This document shows positions 47,428 through 59,000 of a DNA stretch of 64,000 bases, piece by piece. This DNA is from Gossypium raimondii. Its lineage: Eukaryota > Streptophyta > Magnoliopsida > Malvales > Malvaceae. The stretch spans positions 5,409,501 through 5,473,500 of the forward strand of contig NC_068577.1 of assembly GCF_025698545.1 (NCBI RefSeq). Reading direction: 5' to 3'. The first letter of the stretch is position 1, and every line of letters starts with the position of its first letter. The notes below the pieces were generated by a model. That model was not told the DNA's origin and ran no database searches. It was given only the letters and a program-made list of their open reading frames with translations. Position numbers and translations under genes: made by a program.

Positions 47428-50400
47428 TCATCTTTCGGAAGTCACACCAGAGTTATCTCTGTTCGATGAAAATACAACAACTGCAGTCCCAGTTACAGCC
47501 TCCGATTCATTAGCTTCAGCATCACTCTGATAAAACACACGCCATGTTGTAATAAAAAGTTATGAGATTTGTAGACTGGTTAGGATGTAACTCTAATGAA
47601 AACAAGCAATGAATAACTATGATGGATATTGTTCTGAATTAGCAATACCTGTTCGGTAGTCTTCACAGTTGGATCCTGGATTGCTACCATGGAGACCTTC
47701 GAAAGGTCTCTCAAAACACCCTGATAATCACAATTTCCCAAGTGAATAACTAAAGAATTACGTGCGATTGTTGAAGAACATCTTTTCCTACGAGCTACAA
47801 GTACTACGTTTGGTACTCAAGCACAATCTATAATGTTGTTCCCCAATTTCGAAATTTACAGTAAATTTGAAGCATAAGGTTGAAGCAAGATTGGAGGCAA
47901 GTTTTTCAACTCTAATCAAGAAACTGACATGCGAAGAGACAAGTGCCGGCAATGTCTGTGATCAAAGTCAAGAAATTAACAAAAAAAGGTTCTACTGTTA
48001 ATCTAACTAGCACCTTCTCTTGTATTCCATTCATACAAGAAAAATAAGCAATTCAAACACTTGGACAAAATAAAATAAGCTTATGATAATGGGTCATATT
48101 GATATGCCTTTCTAACAAATCACAATGATTAATCATAGTCTTGAGTGATTAAATATAATTCAAATTATGAAGAATATATTATTAACAAAAGAGTTAAGAG
48201 AATTGTCAATCATCTCATAGTAAGATCTTGAGTTCGCATGCATTGACACAAGGAATAGACTTATAAAAAACTTTTTCCTATTTTAACAAACCTTATTTGC
48301 CCACTTGAGTCCACATGCATTGCAAAGTGTCCTTGGACCAGCAGGACCTCGACGCATCATAGGAGTTTTCTTAGAACTGATTCCACAGTGTGAGCATCTA
48401 CACAGGAAAACTAAACAATAAAGAAGAGAACCTACAGAAATCCCTTTTATTGGCACAAAAAATATAATAGCTAGAGGACAAGCTAAACTAACATCTTTTA
48501 GTGATGTGTAATACCGATCCAATGATCAATTGTTAGAAAGCTATTTGATCATAGAAAGGACTACTCACAAAGTTTCTTGCATGCTCTCATCTTGTCCAGA
48601 GCCTGGTGTTCCACTCCAGCCTGAAGAAGCCGAAGCTACTTCATCAGAAATTGCCTTGGCTGATGTGAACTGGCCCTTCTTACGCTGCATCCTAACAAAT
48701 CATAAATAGAGTGTTAGAAAGACAGTGGCATGAACAAGTTCCATTTGAAGAAAGAAGGTGGGGGGAAAATATGATAATTGGAATACCGGAGAGCCACTTC
48801 TTTCCGCACAGTATAGCGGATTTTCTTATCAAAGCACCGCTCTTTTCTCTTCTCCCGAAATCGGTTTAAAGAAGCTGCTCTATGGGGTTGAATTGACCTC
48901 CCAGGAAAGTCACCCATGCCCTAGGGGAATTGTAATAAAAGAAGTGAAAAAGTATAAACAAAACAAATCTTCCCTAAAGAATCAGAAGCAGCTCTATGGG
49001 GTTGAATTGACCTCCCAGGAAAGTCACCCATGCCCTAGGGGAATTGTAATAAATGGAGTGAAAAAGTATAAACAAAACAAATCTTCCTTAAAGAATCAGT
49101 CACAAGATGACTAAGATGATTCATCTAATGCATACCCTTTGAGCAATAGGAGTTGCAGCCAATGCAGGAATGCCCGAAGGGATTTCATATCCACCTAGAA
49201 GTAACAAAACTGCCTGTACCTGAAAAATTCAAGCACTTCTTTATACCTGAAACTGCAAGCCATAATATCACCTACTGCAATTTATCCACCACAGCCTAAC
49301 ATTCAATTATGTTTAGACGATCAACAAAAAAAATTCCATGTCAGTCTTGCATCATAATCATCTAAGACTGAACTGTACACATTCTTGTTGTTACTTCAAG
49401 CAATAATAGCGCGCACAATTCAATCATCCACAACAATTTTACATCTAAACATATTATTATGTTTAACGATCAATTTAAAAAAATACATGTCAGTCTTATA
49501 TCATAATCACCTAATATTGAACTATACACTTGAATTTACAGAAGTGCCCTCCGAGAAAAGTAAGAAATCAAAAGATGTAAACGACCGGAGGCGTAAGACT
49601 AACTGAGAATGTTACGTTTAAACAGCCACAACACAACTGCAACTGAATGTAACTTACATAATAAAAGGACAACAATGACGACAACTAGAATATACCCGAA
49701 CAGAACCGTCTTGAACAAGCCTTCTTACACATAAGAAGGGACAATCAAAAGCAACAAAAATAATTAATGGGAAGTAGATACATGGGACATCGTTAATGAA
49801 CAAATGCAGAGCATATCCACCAGATACAACTAAACTTTGAGGTGAAAAGGGAAGCCCTGTCTTCATTTGATAAAGGCAATGGCATCACCACATTTAATTG
49901 ACTAGGTAAACCAAAACATAGATGCAAAAAAACAAAACAAAAAATTGTAGCAAAATTAGAAGTAAAACAAAATTGGTCGCTACTTAATAATTCTCACAAC
50001 TTGACAATTAGAATCATTAATTAATGCAATTAACCTAAACCCAGATTCGAAAAGTAAACATTTAAAGGAAATAAATAGCTTCAAAACTATATTAAAATTA
50101 ACACTACTAGAAAAAGGACACATGAAAAAAAAAAAAGAGAGAACGAACCTTGTCAGGTGAAACGGAATCAAAGACATAAACTTCCCCTTGAAACGAGAGG
50201 GTGAGTTGATCAGCACTTGAATTACCCTGAACGGCGGTTAAATCGGATCCTTGACCATAAAGATTGGCGTGAGAAGCTTCTTCCATGCCATTATTCATAA
50301 CCGTAACAACCCCGCCGCCGCTTTCTTGGTATCCAATCTGAGGGTTATCCACCGACTCTTCACCTCCTCCGCCGCCTCCGCCGGGAACGTCCTCCTCCTC

Positions 50401-50475
50401 ATCTTCTGGGTTTCGTTGCATGTTCATCGCACCTGAACCGTACAATGATGTTGAGTGGTGATTCGAATTCTCCAT
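47428..50475 (-). CDS. TIFY-CCT-GATA zinc-finger transcription factor (ZML/GATA24 type)
   Basis: Seven exons on the minus strand: 50149-50475 (ATG), 49136-49219, 48787-48920, 48569-48691, 48292-48397, 47649-47720, 47428-47526 (TGA); 314 aa. Seen: an acidic and glycine-rich N-terminus ([12 protein letters not shown]), TIFY core [12 protein letters not shown] at about residues 92-103, CCT domain about 151-194 ([20 protein letters not shown]), and a GATA finger CX2C-X20-CX2C with cysteines at 224, 227, 248 and 251 (CSHC..CNAC, then GLKWANK). This domain order defines class III plant GATA factors (ZIM/ZML1/ZML2), nuclear regulators tied to light and cryptochrome responses and cell elongation. The 3' splice site and first 50 nt of exon 3 are duplicated in tandem just upstream (48871-49098). 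A possible extra small exon between exons 5 and 6 cannot be excluded. Confidence 0.93.
48871..49098 (-). repeat. 114-bp tandem duplication over a splice acceptor and exon start in the GATA gene
   Basis: Units 48871-48984 and 48985-49098 differ at only a few positions. Each holds, on the minus strand, about 64 nt of intron ending CCCCTAG and the first 50 nt of the CCT exon (GGCATGGGTGACTTTCCTGG..). Only the lower-coordinate copy continues into the full CCT domain. Using the upstream acceptor and reading straight on stays open for 37 codons and then meets the TAG of the second acceptor. Confidence 0.9.
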
Positions 50476-52876
50476 TCCTTTCGCATCGAAATACCCACAA
50501 ATTTTGACTATAAAAAAAAAAAATTGGAAGCCAAAAAAATCAGAGAACCGTAAGAGGAAAATTTCAAAACTACAGTTTAAAAGAATTTAATAACTTATTT
50601 AACTTAATAACGAAAACAAATGTTTTTCTTATTAATTAAAATGTGAAGCTATTGGAGAAAGGATGGGGAAGAAGATGAAGGAGCAGATTGGGGGAAGAAG
50701 GAAAATGAAAAAGCCCTGACGAATGATGATATTTACGCTTTATGCCACGATGAGCGAGTGATCAACCAACTCAGTAAAACTGGTGGGGATTTGTGAGTGG
50801 TGAGTACCGAGTTGACTCACTGAGTTAAGGGAATGGCGAAATCGAATGGTAGAATTTAGGGTTTGGGACAAAAATAAAAAGGGCCAGCTAAAGGGTAATG
50901 ATAAAACTACGGCCGGTTGTATCAAATGTTTAATCATTGGCACATCGTTTAATCATAATGTTTTTCTATAAAGGGAATTTTATTGAACTTTCGAATGAAA
51001 ACTGAATTTCTTTACAATTTGATCCCCCTATTCTCAGAATTTTGATTTAATTCTTCTACTTTTCCGATTAGAATAATGATTCAATTTTTCCTTAAAACAC
51101 TCTGACACATTTCTGTATTAATTTTTTTTATTTAAATAAACTAATAGTATACAGATAAAATTTACAATATAAAAACTAAATCGGCGCCAAAACCACAATT
51201 TCCCCTTTTTGTTGATAATGAATTCTCAGCTTTACAGATGGACGTAATGATAGTTTTGAAGAGCTAGTTTTCCACCAAATAATAATATTTTTTAAAAATT
51301 CTAAAAGAAAAAATCATATATTTAATTATACATTAAATTATATCACACCCTGAGGTGATATAAAACATTCTATGTATAAATATGTTCTCTTTTAAAATTT
51401 ATTGATCAAAGAAAATATATATTTAATGCTTTTAGTTATTTTATTTAAAAATTATATAAAAAAGACAATATCATTATAATGATATTGATTATCATTTAAA
51501 ACAAAGTGTATGTTAATATTTTTCTAACTAAATTGGCACCCAATAAACCAATATTGTTTGAAACTAACCAGTCAAACTTGGGTATCAATTCGAAAAGGGA
51601 TTTTAAACCGGTTGATTCGAGCAAAAAATCAATTGAATCAAATTTTTTTAAATTTTTAATAATTTTTTAATCAGACCGCTTGAATCAATCAAACCAACCG
51701 ACGAATCAATAGCCTAATTGATTTTACCAACTGTCCGATTTAAGTGATAAACTCATAACACCAACTCAATCAAAAATCTTATAAGTCCCAATCCTATCTA
51801 TGATATATTAGATTATAAAAACAATACTATTATGAAAATTCGATATAAAACTCAAATAAGTCATTGGTTAAAATGAAATTAATATGTTAAAAATAATTCA
51901 ACTGTATATATTTTTAGATTGTATATAAAACTATAAAAAAGAACAAAAAATACTTTACTAACAATATGTACTGTTGATGACAACACCCACTCATGCACAA
52001 AGGCTAGGGAGGGCCCGAACCCCTAAAATAAAAAAAATTTATTTAAAATTTTTAAAAATTTTAAATTAAAGATAAAATTACACTTTTACCTCTCCTAAAA
52101 ATAATAAAAATTTAATTTAATCTTTTAAAAATTATAAAGACATGACTATTAAAATGGTGAAATTATACAATTTAATTTTGATCCCTTAAACAAGATTTAC
52201 TTCGGCCCTGCTCATGCAGACACCTAATAACAATATTGAAAAAATGGAACTACTTTAAAATCAAGGGCCAGTAGCTGAGAGCCCAAGAAAAACTCATAAA
52301 AGTCATTTGATCTGACGGCCATTATTGGTTGAGCATCCGTAGAAAATCCACTCCAGTTTGCACATGAGCTGGGCCACCACAAAGAGATGAACCCCACATA
52401 TGCCAATCATTAAATTCTTATCCCCAAATAGTTGACTCTTCAAAATTTTAAATTTAATCCTTATCTGACTTAAAAGTTAAAGGACTGTTAAACCTGAATA
52501 TGTATTATAAATTGATTTTTAATTTTTAAAGCAGAGCCTTAAATAGTGAATAGTCACGTATTCGAATTTAGCAACAATCTTTGGACTTAAAATTTTTAAA
52601 TTAAAAAAAGTATATGAACTAAATTTCAAAACTCCAAAGAGTAGAAGGTCTGAGTACATAATTACCCCCAAAAAGAAAATAATAAATCAAATGATCTGTG
52701 GTCTGTTTTAATTTCACTTTTATTACCCTTTTTTCTTTATAACCTCAAAGAAAGTTTCCTATAAAATAACACATTGATGCCAAGAACCTCATAAGAGAAA
52801 AAAAACCTAGACATCCTAAAACATATATTTGCATATATCATTGTTGTCTTTGTCATTGTTTTTCCAAGAAAGCACA
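50476..52876. other. Intergenic region between divergent GATA and costars genes
   Basis: Holds the promoters of the two divergently transcribed genes. AT-rich; a segment at about 51540-51760 rich in AACC.GT/GATTCGA words may be an old insertion, and 51995-52215 (AGGGAGGGCCCGAACCCC..CTTCGGCCCTGCTC) looks like a decayed MITE. No gene found. Confidence 0.5.
52760..52767 (+). promoter_or_regulatory. TATA box of the costars-family gene
   Basis: TATAAAAT about 117 bp before the ATG, a normal distance for a plant core promoter. Assignment is by position and word only. Confidence 0.55.
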
Positions 52877-54224
52877 ATGAATGTAGACGAGGAGGTGGAG
52901 AGACTCAAGGAAGAAATCCAAAGACTAGGCCAGATCCAATCAGATGGTTCTTACAAGGTTGCTTTTAATCCTATCTTATTATTATCTGATCTGGGTTTTT
53001 AATTTTATGCAAAAAGTTGCGCATTAAACCCTTGTTTGATCTGGATCTGGGTTGGTTCAAGCTTTCTCCATTTTGTTTCTTTGTTTGTTCCATCTTTTCC
53101 TAAATAGCTAACTTAGCTACATGACAATCAGATCTGCTTATTGATTTTTTTTTTCCACTGCTTCAAACTTTCAATTTAGATTCATTCCCTAATGGTAAAC
53201 TATGAAAACAGAGAGGAAAAGCATAGTTTGGGGCTATGTTTACTCATATTCAGGTGCAAGTGTCAAATGGATACCTGTATCCGACACAGGTATGGTCAGT
53301 GTTTCCATGTATTTGGAGGATCTTGAAGGTCATAGCTCCATATTATATGTTGGTCAGGTGTTAGGTACGGGGGGTACTTCAAGAAAAATTAAAAGTCCGA
53401 ACAACATGGAGTCAAACTAACAAGTGTGTTAAGCTTATTTTACAAATATCATTATCTGGTCGGATTCTCTGAGAAGGGGTAGTTCGATCTCAAGACACTT
53501 CCTCGTTTGCTATTGTAGGATCAATTGACAATTTTTGTTTCAAACAATCCATTCTTCAAAATCAGTGAAACATACATATTTTGGTAGTTCATGTAACATA
53601 CCAACTGCTTTCGTTCTTTGACCATCTACCATTTTTTTTTCTCTAAATTCAAGAATATATGCTTTGAAAATCTTATGGGAAGTATTTATGCCCAAATATT
53701 GTTCTGTTAATCTCCAGGTGACCATCATTGACGGATAGTGTAGAAGACCATATTCTCTGCATTGCATTGAGATTTTTTAAGTGTGATGGTCATTAATACA
53801 TATATGTACCATTTCTTTCTTTTCTAAGTCTTTAAAGGGTTAAAAATGGATATAGTTGACATAAGTTTTAGCCATGTTTACATCATCTAAAAGTGAACTT
53901 TGGAAAGTTGGATGATTTATTTTGTGCTTCAGGTTTTTCCCATTTCATATTTTGTATATCTACGTTGCTACAATCTACTTTTATTTTCCAGCACAACTGT
54001 ATTGAAAATTGTGTTGTTTGATGTGTTCCAAGGTCACATTCGGGGTGCTATTTAATGATGATCGCTGTGCAAACATCTTTGAAGCACTAGTTGGGACACT
54101 AAGAGCAGCAAAGAAACGAAAAGTTGTTGCATATGATGGTGAACTACTGCTGCAAGGAGTTCATGACAATGTGGAAATCATTCTCAAAGCTACAACACCA
54201 GCAGCAGCTCAGAGTAGCAACTAA
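52877..54224 (+). CDS. Costars family protein (ABRACL-like)
   Basis: Two exons: 52877-52957 and 54033-54224, joined in phase 0 to 90 aa. The product begins MNVDEEVERLKEEIQRLGQI and continues VTFGVLFNDDRCANIFEALV, GTLRAAKKRKVVAYDGELLL and QGVHDNVEIIL: the full costars domain, a small helical and winged fold related to the C-terminus of STARS/ABRA. Animal ABRACL and Dictyostelium costars are linked to actin dynamics and motility; the plant role is not established. The usual plant protein is about 85-90 aa, so this is complete, with a short Ala/Ser tail. The 1.1 kb intron contains only spurious open frames. The ATG is the first one after the TATA box in the frame. Confidence 0.93.
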
Positions 54225-56078
54225 TGCAGTTCTAAACAAATAATTGCAATTATTGTTTTGCAGCAAAAGTTTGATGATATTTTATGTAATTTTTCAATAT
54301 TTATCATGTTTGAAAGCTTCTTCAGCATAAGTGCATAACCGTATTTTTGAATACTCTTTTATGAAATTTTCCAGAGTGTACTACACCCAGATTTGTATAT
54401 GTTTTCTTTTGGTTATGTTCAAACTTTGATGTCTTCATCTATTTTTTGCTTTTTATGGCATAAACTACACAGGATTGGATAATTATAAATTGAAGGGAGA
54501 GGGTTGGGGGGGGGGGGGGAAGGAAAGAGAAATGAAATGAATTCCTTCAATTGGTAAAAAAATCTTGCGTTTAATGGAAATTATCCTTATGTGGGAAATA
54601 TGTCACAAACACAGATACTTTTAACACTAAGTTTGGACAAACAAGTATGCGGGAAAAGAAAGGAAAGGAAACGAGAGTAAGGCTACGGAAAAGAAATGAT
54701 ACATGTGTATTTTGTTTGGATAGCTAAATTAGCATGAGAAGGTAAAGGAATTTTCACAACCTTTATTCATTTAAACAGTGGAAAGGAAAGCAAAAGAATG
54801 ACTTTTTTTCCAGTTGTACCTTTTTTGTAAAATAATTTATGTAAAAAGATTAAGAGGAAAAGTATGTATTTCATCTCTCCAAAAAAAATTTACTCCTTTC
54901 TCCAGCTTCTACAAATTGGGGTAAATAAAAATTGAATGCTTCAAGGGAAAACAAAGAATACTCAACTTTCTTTTCTTTCTCTTGTTTAAATAATATATAT
55001 TCAAACAAGAGAAAGGTTTTGCTTTCCCTTCCTTTACTCCAATCCAAACATAGGATAAGGAAACTGAAAAGTCCAGATAACATAGCATTCTACAACTATC
55101 AAAAACAGATTAAAAGCTATTATAAGAGAGAAAGGAGCTAACATTTTTTTATTTAGCATAAACTTGAAATACTTGAGTGAGATACTAAGTTATTGTTTAC
55201 ATACAAAATAGACAAGGCCATGTAAGGGCAACCTAAAACCTCACTAGAAGGGATGCCAAATCTAAAAATAGCAGTATTGATGTTCACTAATGCATGCATT
55301 ACAAATTCTGCCTGAAAGCACATCTTCTAGACTAAAAACATATCCATGCAGGATAAATTTTTAATACAAATTTATCAATATTGGAACTCAGAGCTTGAAT
55401 CTTATCTTTAATAAATATTTAGGAAGAATTCATAATATAACTTGATCAAAAACATCTACTCTTGATTTTTGGCTTATTTTAAATGTACTCCAGCCAACTT
55501 TTTATTGAGGATATAGAGTAGAAGTTTATTTTCAACTAAGGGTTTCACAGCAAAATATCCAAGAGAACAATCTAAGAAAGTGAGTTCCTTCTTTTTAGGG
55601 GGTTTATGTATCACACATACTCATCTAATACCAAAATTGTTACTGAAGATTAATTTGATTTGTACTTTGTGAATTGTGAGGCTGGATTCAAGCTCACTAA
55701 GAGCCATAGGGTAGCACGAGTCCAGCTTAAAATGAAGCCTATGGGGGTGAAAATAACAGCATAAGAGGCCCATGACTCTCATCACTAAGCCAACTAATCA
55801 TAGTAAATATAAATTCTTATCACTGGTTATAAAAGAAACTCAAAACTAGACAGTAAAAGAAAGATATGATAGAAAACAGTGATCTCCATAAGCCATTCAC
55901 CACAGAAAATTTTGTAAATGATTAGAACTAAATTATTGTCACCAAAGAGCAGGGCTTGCATAGATGGCTAGACTAGAGTACACTGCTTGAAAAATAAAAG
56001 AAGAAAAGCAGTTAAATAGGCAACAGCTTCAAGTTTTTCTTCTCCTTTTATGAGAACATTAGGTTTAAATGAAAGATT
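54225..56078. other. Convergent 3' region of costars and KH genes
   Basis: Contains both 3' UTRs, a run of 13 G near 54507-54519 and a MITE-like unit at about 54629-55055. No further gene recognised. Confidence 0.5.
54629..55055. mobile_element. MITE-like unit with short imperfect inverted ends
   Basis: Left end CTAAGTTTGGACAAACAAG is answered by the right end (reversed) CCTATGTTTGGATTGGAG; GGAAAGGAAA words next to the left end are mirrored by CTTTCC/CCTTCC words next to the right end. No coding capacity and no clear target duplication. Confidence 0.5.
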
Positions 56079-59000
56079 TCAGCGAGTTGGACCAGTGAGG
56101 ATGAATGCTTGTAGGAGGCTCTGAGCGGCCTGGGTTTGATCAGGTGTCCCAGATATAACAACAATCCTGTCACTTGTTCCTATTTGAGGTTCATGCACTA
56201 TGACCTTGGCACCAGAGATCTGATTGAAGTACACCAAAGGAAAAGTTGATGTTGATTTAAGAAAAGATATCTCATAGATATTGTACATTGACATCAACAA
56301 CGGAATCTTGGTTAGGGATGATATTTAGATTTCTTGTTTTTTAATTTGCCAGTCTTTTATGAGTGCATGGCAAACCAATAACCCAAAAGGTGTGTATCAA
56401 ATCCAGTGTAACCTTTGAAATATTGAGAGTTTCAAAATTCTTTTTGTTGTAAAATTCAAGGTACATGGCTTGTTCTTAACTGTTGTACAAGTGGGAATTT
56501 GAACAGACTATTTTTAGTAAAGACTTCAGAATATGCTATTAAATTGTGGCATGGTTGTGTTGTCATCCGCAATGACTAACTAAAAAAGGGTTTAACTTTT
56601 TAAATTGTTAAACGGGCATGATTTATCAATCACAAGCTTAAGTAATGACTTTTAGGAGTTTCAACACAGTTTAATAGAAGATAAATGTCTAGCAAGGGAA
56701 TTTTTGTGGATGTGGTGAAATCAATTTAACTTTGATCATCTTTTTAGTCTCAAATTCATGTGGTTTGATTTTCTCTTCTCAGGTAGTGTTGTCTAAGTTC
56801 TTCATTAAGTTCTATCAAGAGTTGAGTTGTTTAGGCGGTGATTGTATAATTCTCTGTAGAATTAGGAGCAGTACCACTGTAACCAACTAAACACTATACG
56901 CAACATCTTTTTGGAACAATGCCAATAAAATAATGCAGAAACAGTTAAGAAAAAACTGTTACCTCTCTTAAGCGAGCTAGATTGCGACCATTCTCCCCAT
57001 AAACAGAGTCAATAACATTCTCAGGAACTCTAATCTCTACAGTTGTATTTGTCACAACAGCAGATTTGTTTCCACTGCAAACATGAGAAGAAAGGGACAT
57101 TAGTTATGAGAAACTGTCCGAAAGCCTTACTTCTCATTCCCCACTCCCAATTATATTTGTCCCCATATAACACCATTAAGTTCAGCAACATAAAACCAAC
57201 ATCAATCTTCAAAACTTTTAAGTTCGAACCTAACTTATTATTTGCCCCACACAAAATTTGCAGTAAGCTACCAACCTGCCAAGTTCTAATCCACCTCTAA
57301 AAGAAGTCAGTCCTCTTCCACTGTCTATGATGCTCCTTGGATTCAATCCAGTAGCCATCTGCAATTAAAATCCAGCTAGAGGTAAGTAGAACAGCGCAAT
57401 AGTTCGATTCCAGCATGTATCTTTGTGTTCATGATTGAGATTAGGGTGCATGCATGTACACACTCTTGTCTGAGAGAATGAAAAGAAGACTACCTCTGAT
57501 GTCCACAATCCTGGTGAACGAGGCCGATCTAAGCTATAAGAAAGTCCAAAGGAATCCGTATTACTCATTGCCAAAGAAGTATGCCAACCAAGACTGTGAG
57601 AAACTCCACTTGATGCTTGCAACTCAAGAGGGGAATTATCCAAAAATCTTTCATAAGGACTGGTCTCTGTTAAAACTGAGGAACTGCTTTTTGCTCCCAC
57701 AGTTCTCATAGAGGTAGAAAAATGGTTATCTCTCAATGTACCAGTCACATGATATATAGCATCTTTTACATTCGAATACCCTCCTGAAATCTGTTTACAA
57801 GAAAGAAAATAAAACAATCAACAATTAAGCAACTGATGCCTCATGAAACACCAGGCTCATATCATATTTGGAAATCTCTCATGAAAAAGTATTACAGTAG
57901 ATTAAGCGAAATGTATTTGGAGCAAGAAAATATAAGGAGGTCTTTCCTCAGCCAAAATCAAAACACAAGGAAATTGCAAGGAAACATGTTAGCTGAACTC
58001 AACAGTCATAACATGAAACACAGGAGAACATATGTTATAAACAGATCATGCTGTCATGATTACCTTTTAACTCTAACCTCTACAATATTAGAATCATTTA
58101 TTCATAATTCTAGGACGTTTTCATTGAAATTTTGAAAAACATAGAAATTTACAACATTTTCACAAACATCTCTTAAGAAAAAAGAAGAAGCTAGTTTTAT
58201 ATCAGTGAACCTATAAAATAATTAACAAAAGCTCCAACCCACCTGTACCACTTGATCATTTTCACTGACACACTTAGGGACCTGGTCCTTCCCTAAAATC
58301 CGTATGCTGGTAGAAGTTGCTTTGCGCATTTCAGATATTACGGCCCCTCCTTTTCCCAACAGACAGCCAACTTGGGTTGAAGGAACTACGAGCCGGGCAG
58401 TGACATTTGAACCCTTACCTGCGCCTGAATCTAGACCCTTTTCAATAGAAGCCTCAAAAACTTTTACAAAAACAAGGACAACAGCCTTTTGTGCTGGAGA
58501 ATACTGTGATTCTGGATTCTAAAGGATATCAACAAAAGCATATCAATAACAGAAATAACAACTTTAAGCAAAAGCAAAATGTCATAGAAGATCACAACAT
58601 GACTGACCTCTGATGCAGTAACAGTAACCAACCGTTCATCACAATCAGTGATTGCAGCTCCAATGGTAACGGTAGCTCCAGTATCACTTTGAAGGGCCTT
58701 AATAGTTGCACCTCCCTTTCCAATAACACAACCAACCCTATCACTGAAGCAAAGAATTTTGAAAACCACTTCCTGCTGAAATGTTCTAGTATCCAAAGGA
58801 GGAGCCTTCTCGGGCTTCAGAGACAAAGGATGAATTTTGGTGGCATAACTGGTAGAGTCACTGGGTATACTAGGTACCATGGAACTACGCTGTGAAAGAT
58901 GATCTACATGCAAATCAGGTAAAGCCTCATGTGAACCAGCCTCAATGTGTCTATGAAATGATTCCTGAGGTATAACGTCAATAGGTCTGCGGAATGGGTC

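Noticed and set aside
48758-49114. 118-codon plus-strand frame with a repeated peptide
   Set aside because: Antisense to the GATA gene's CCT exon and its 114-bp duplication; the peptide repeat is a by-product.
54009-54032. Upstream ATG in the costars second-exon frame as the gene start
   Set aside because: The acceptor at 54031-54032 and the upstream exon at 52877 complete the conserved N-terminus, so these codons are intron.
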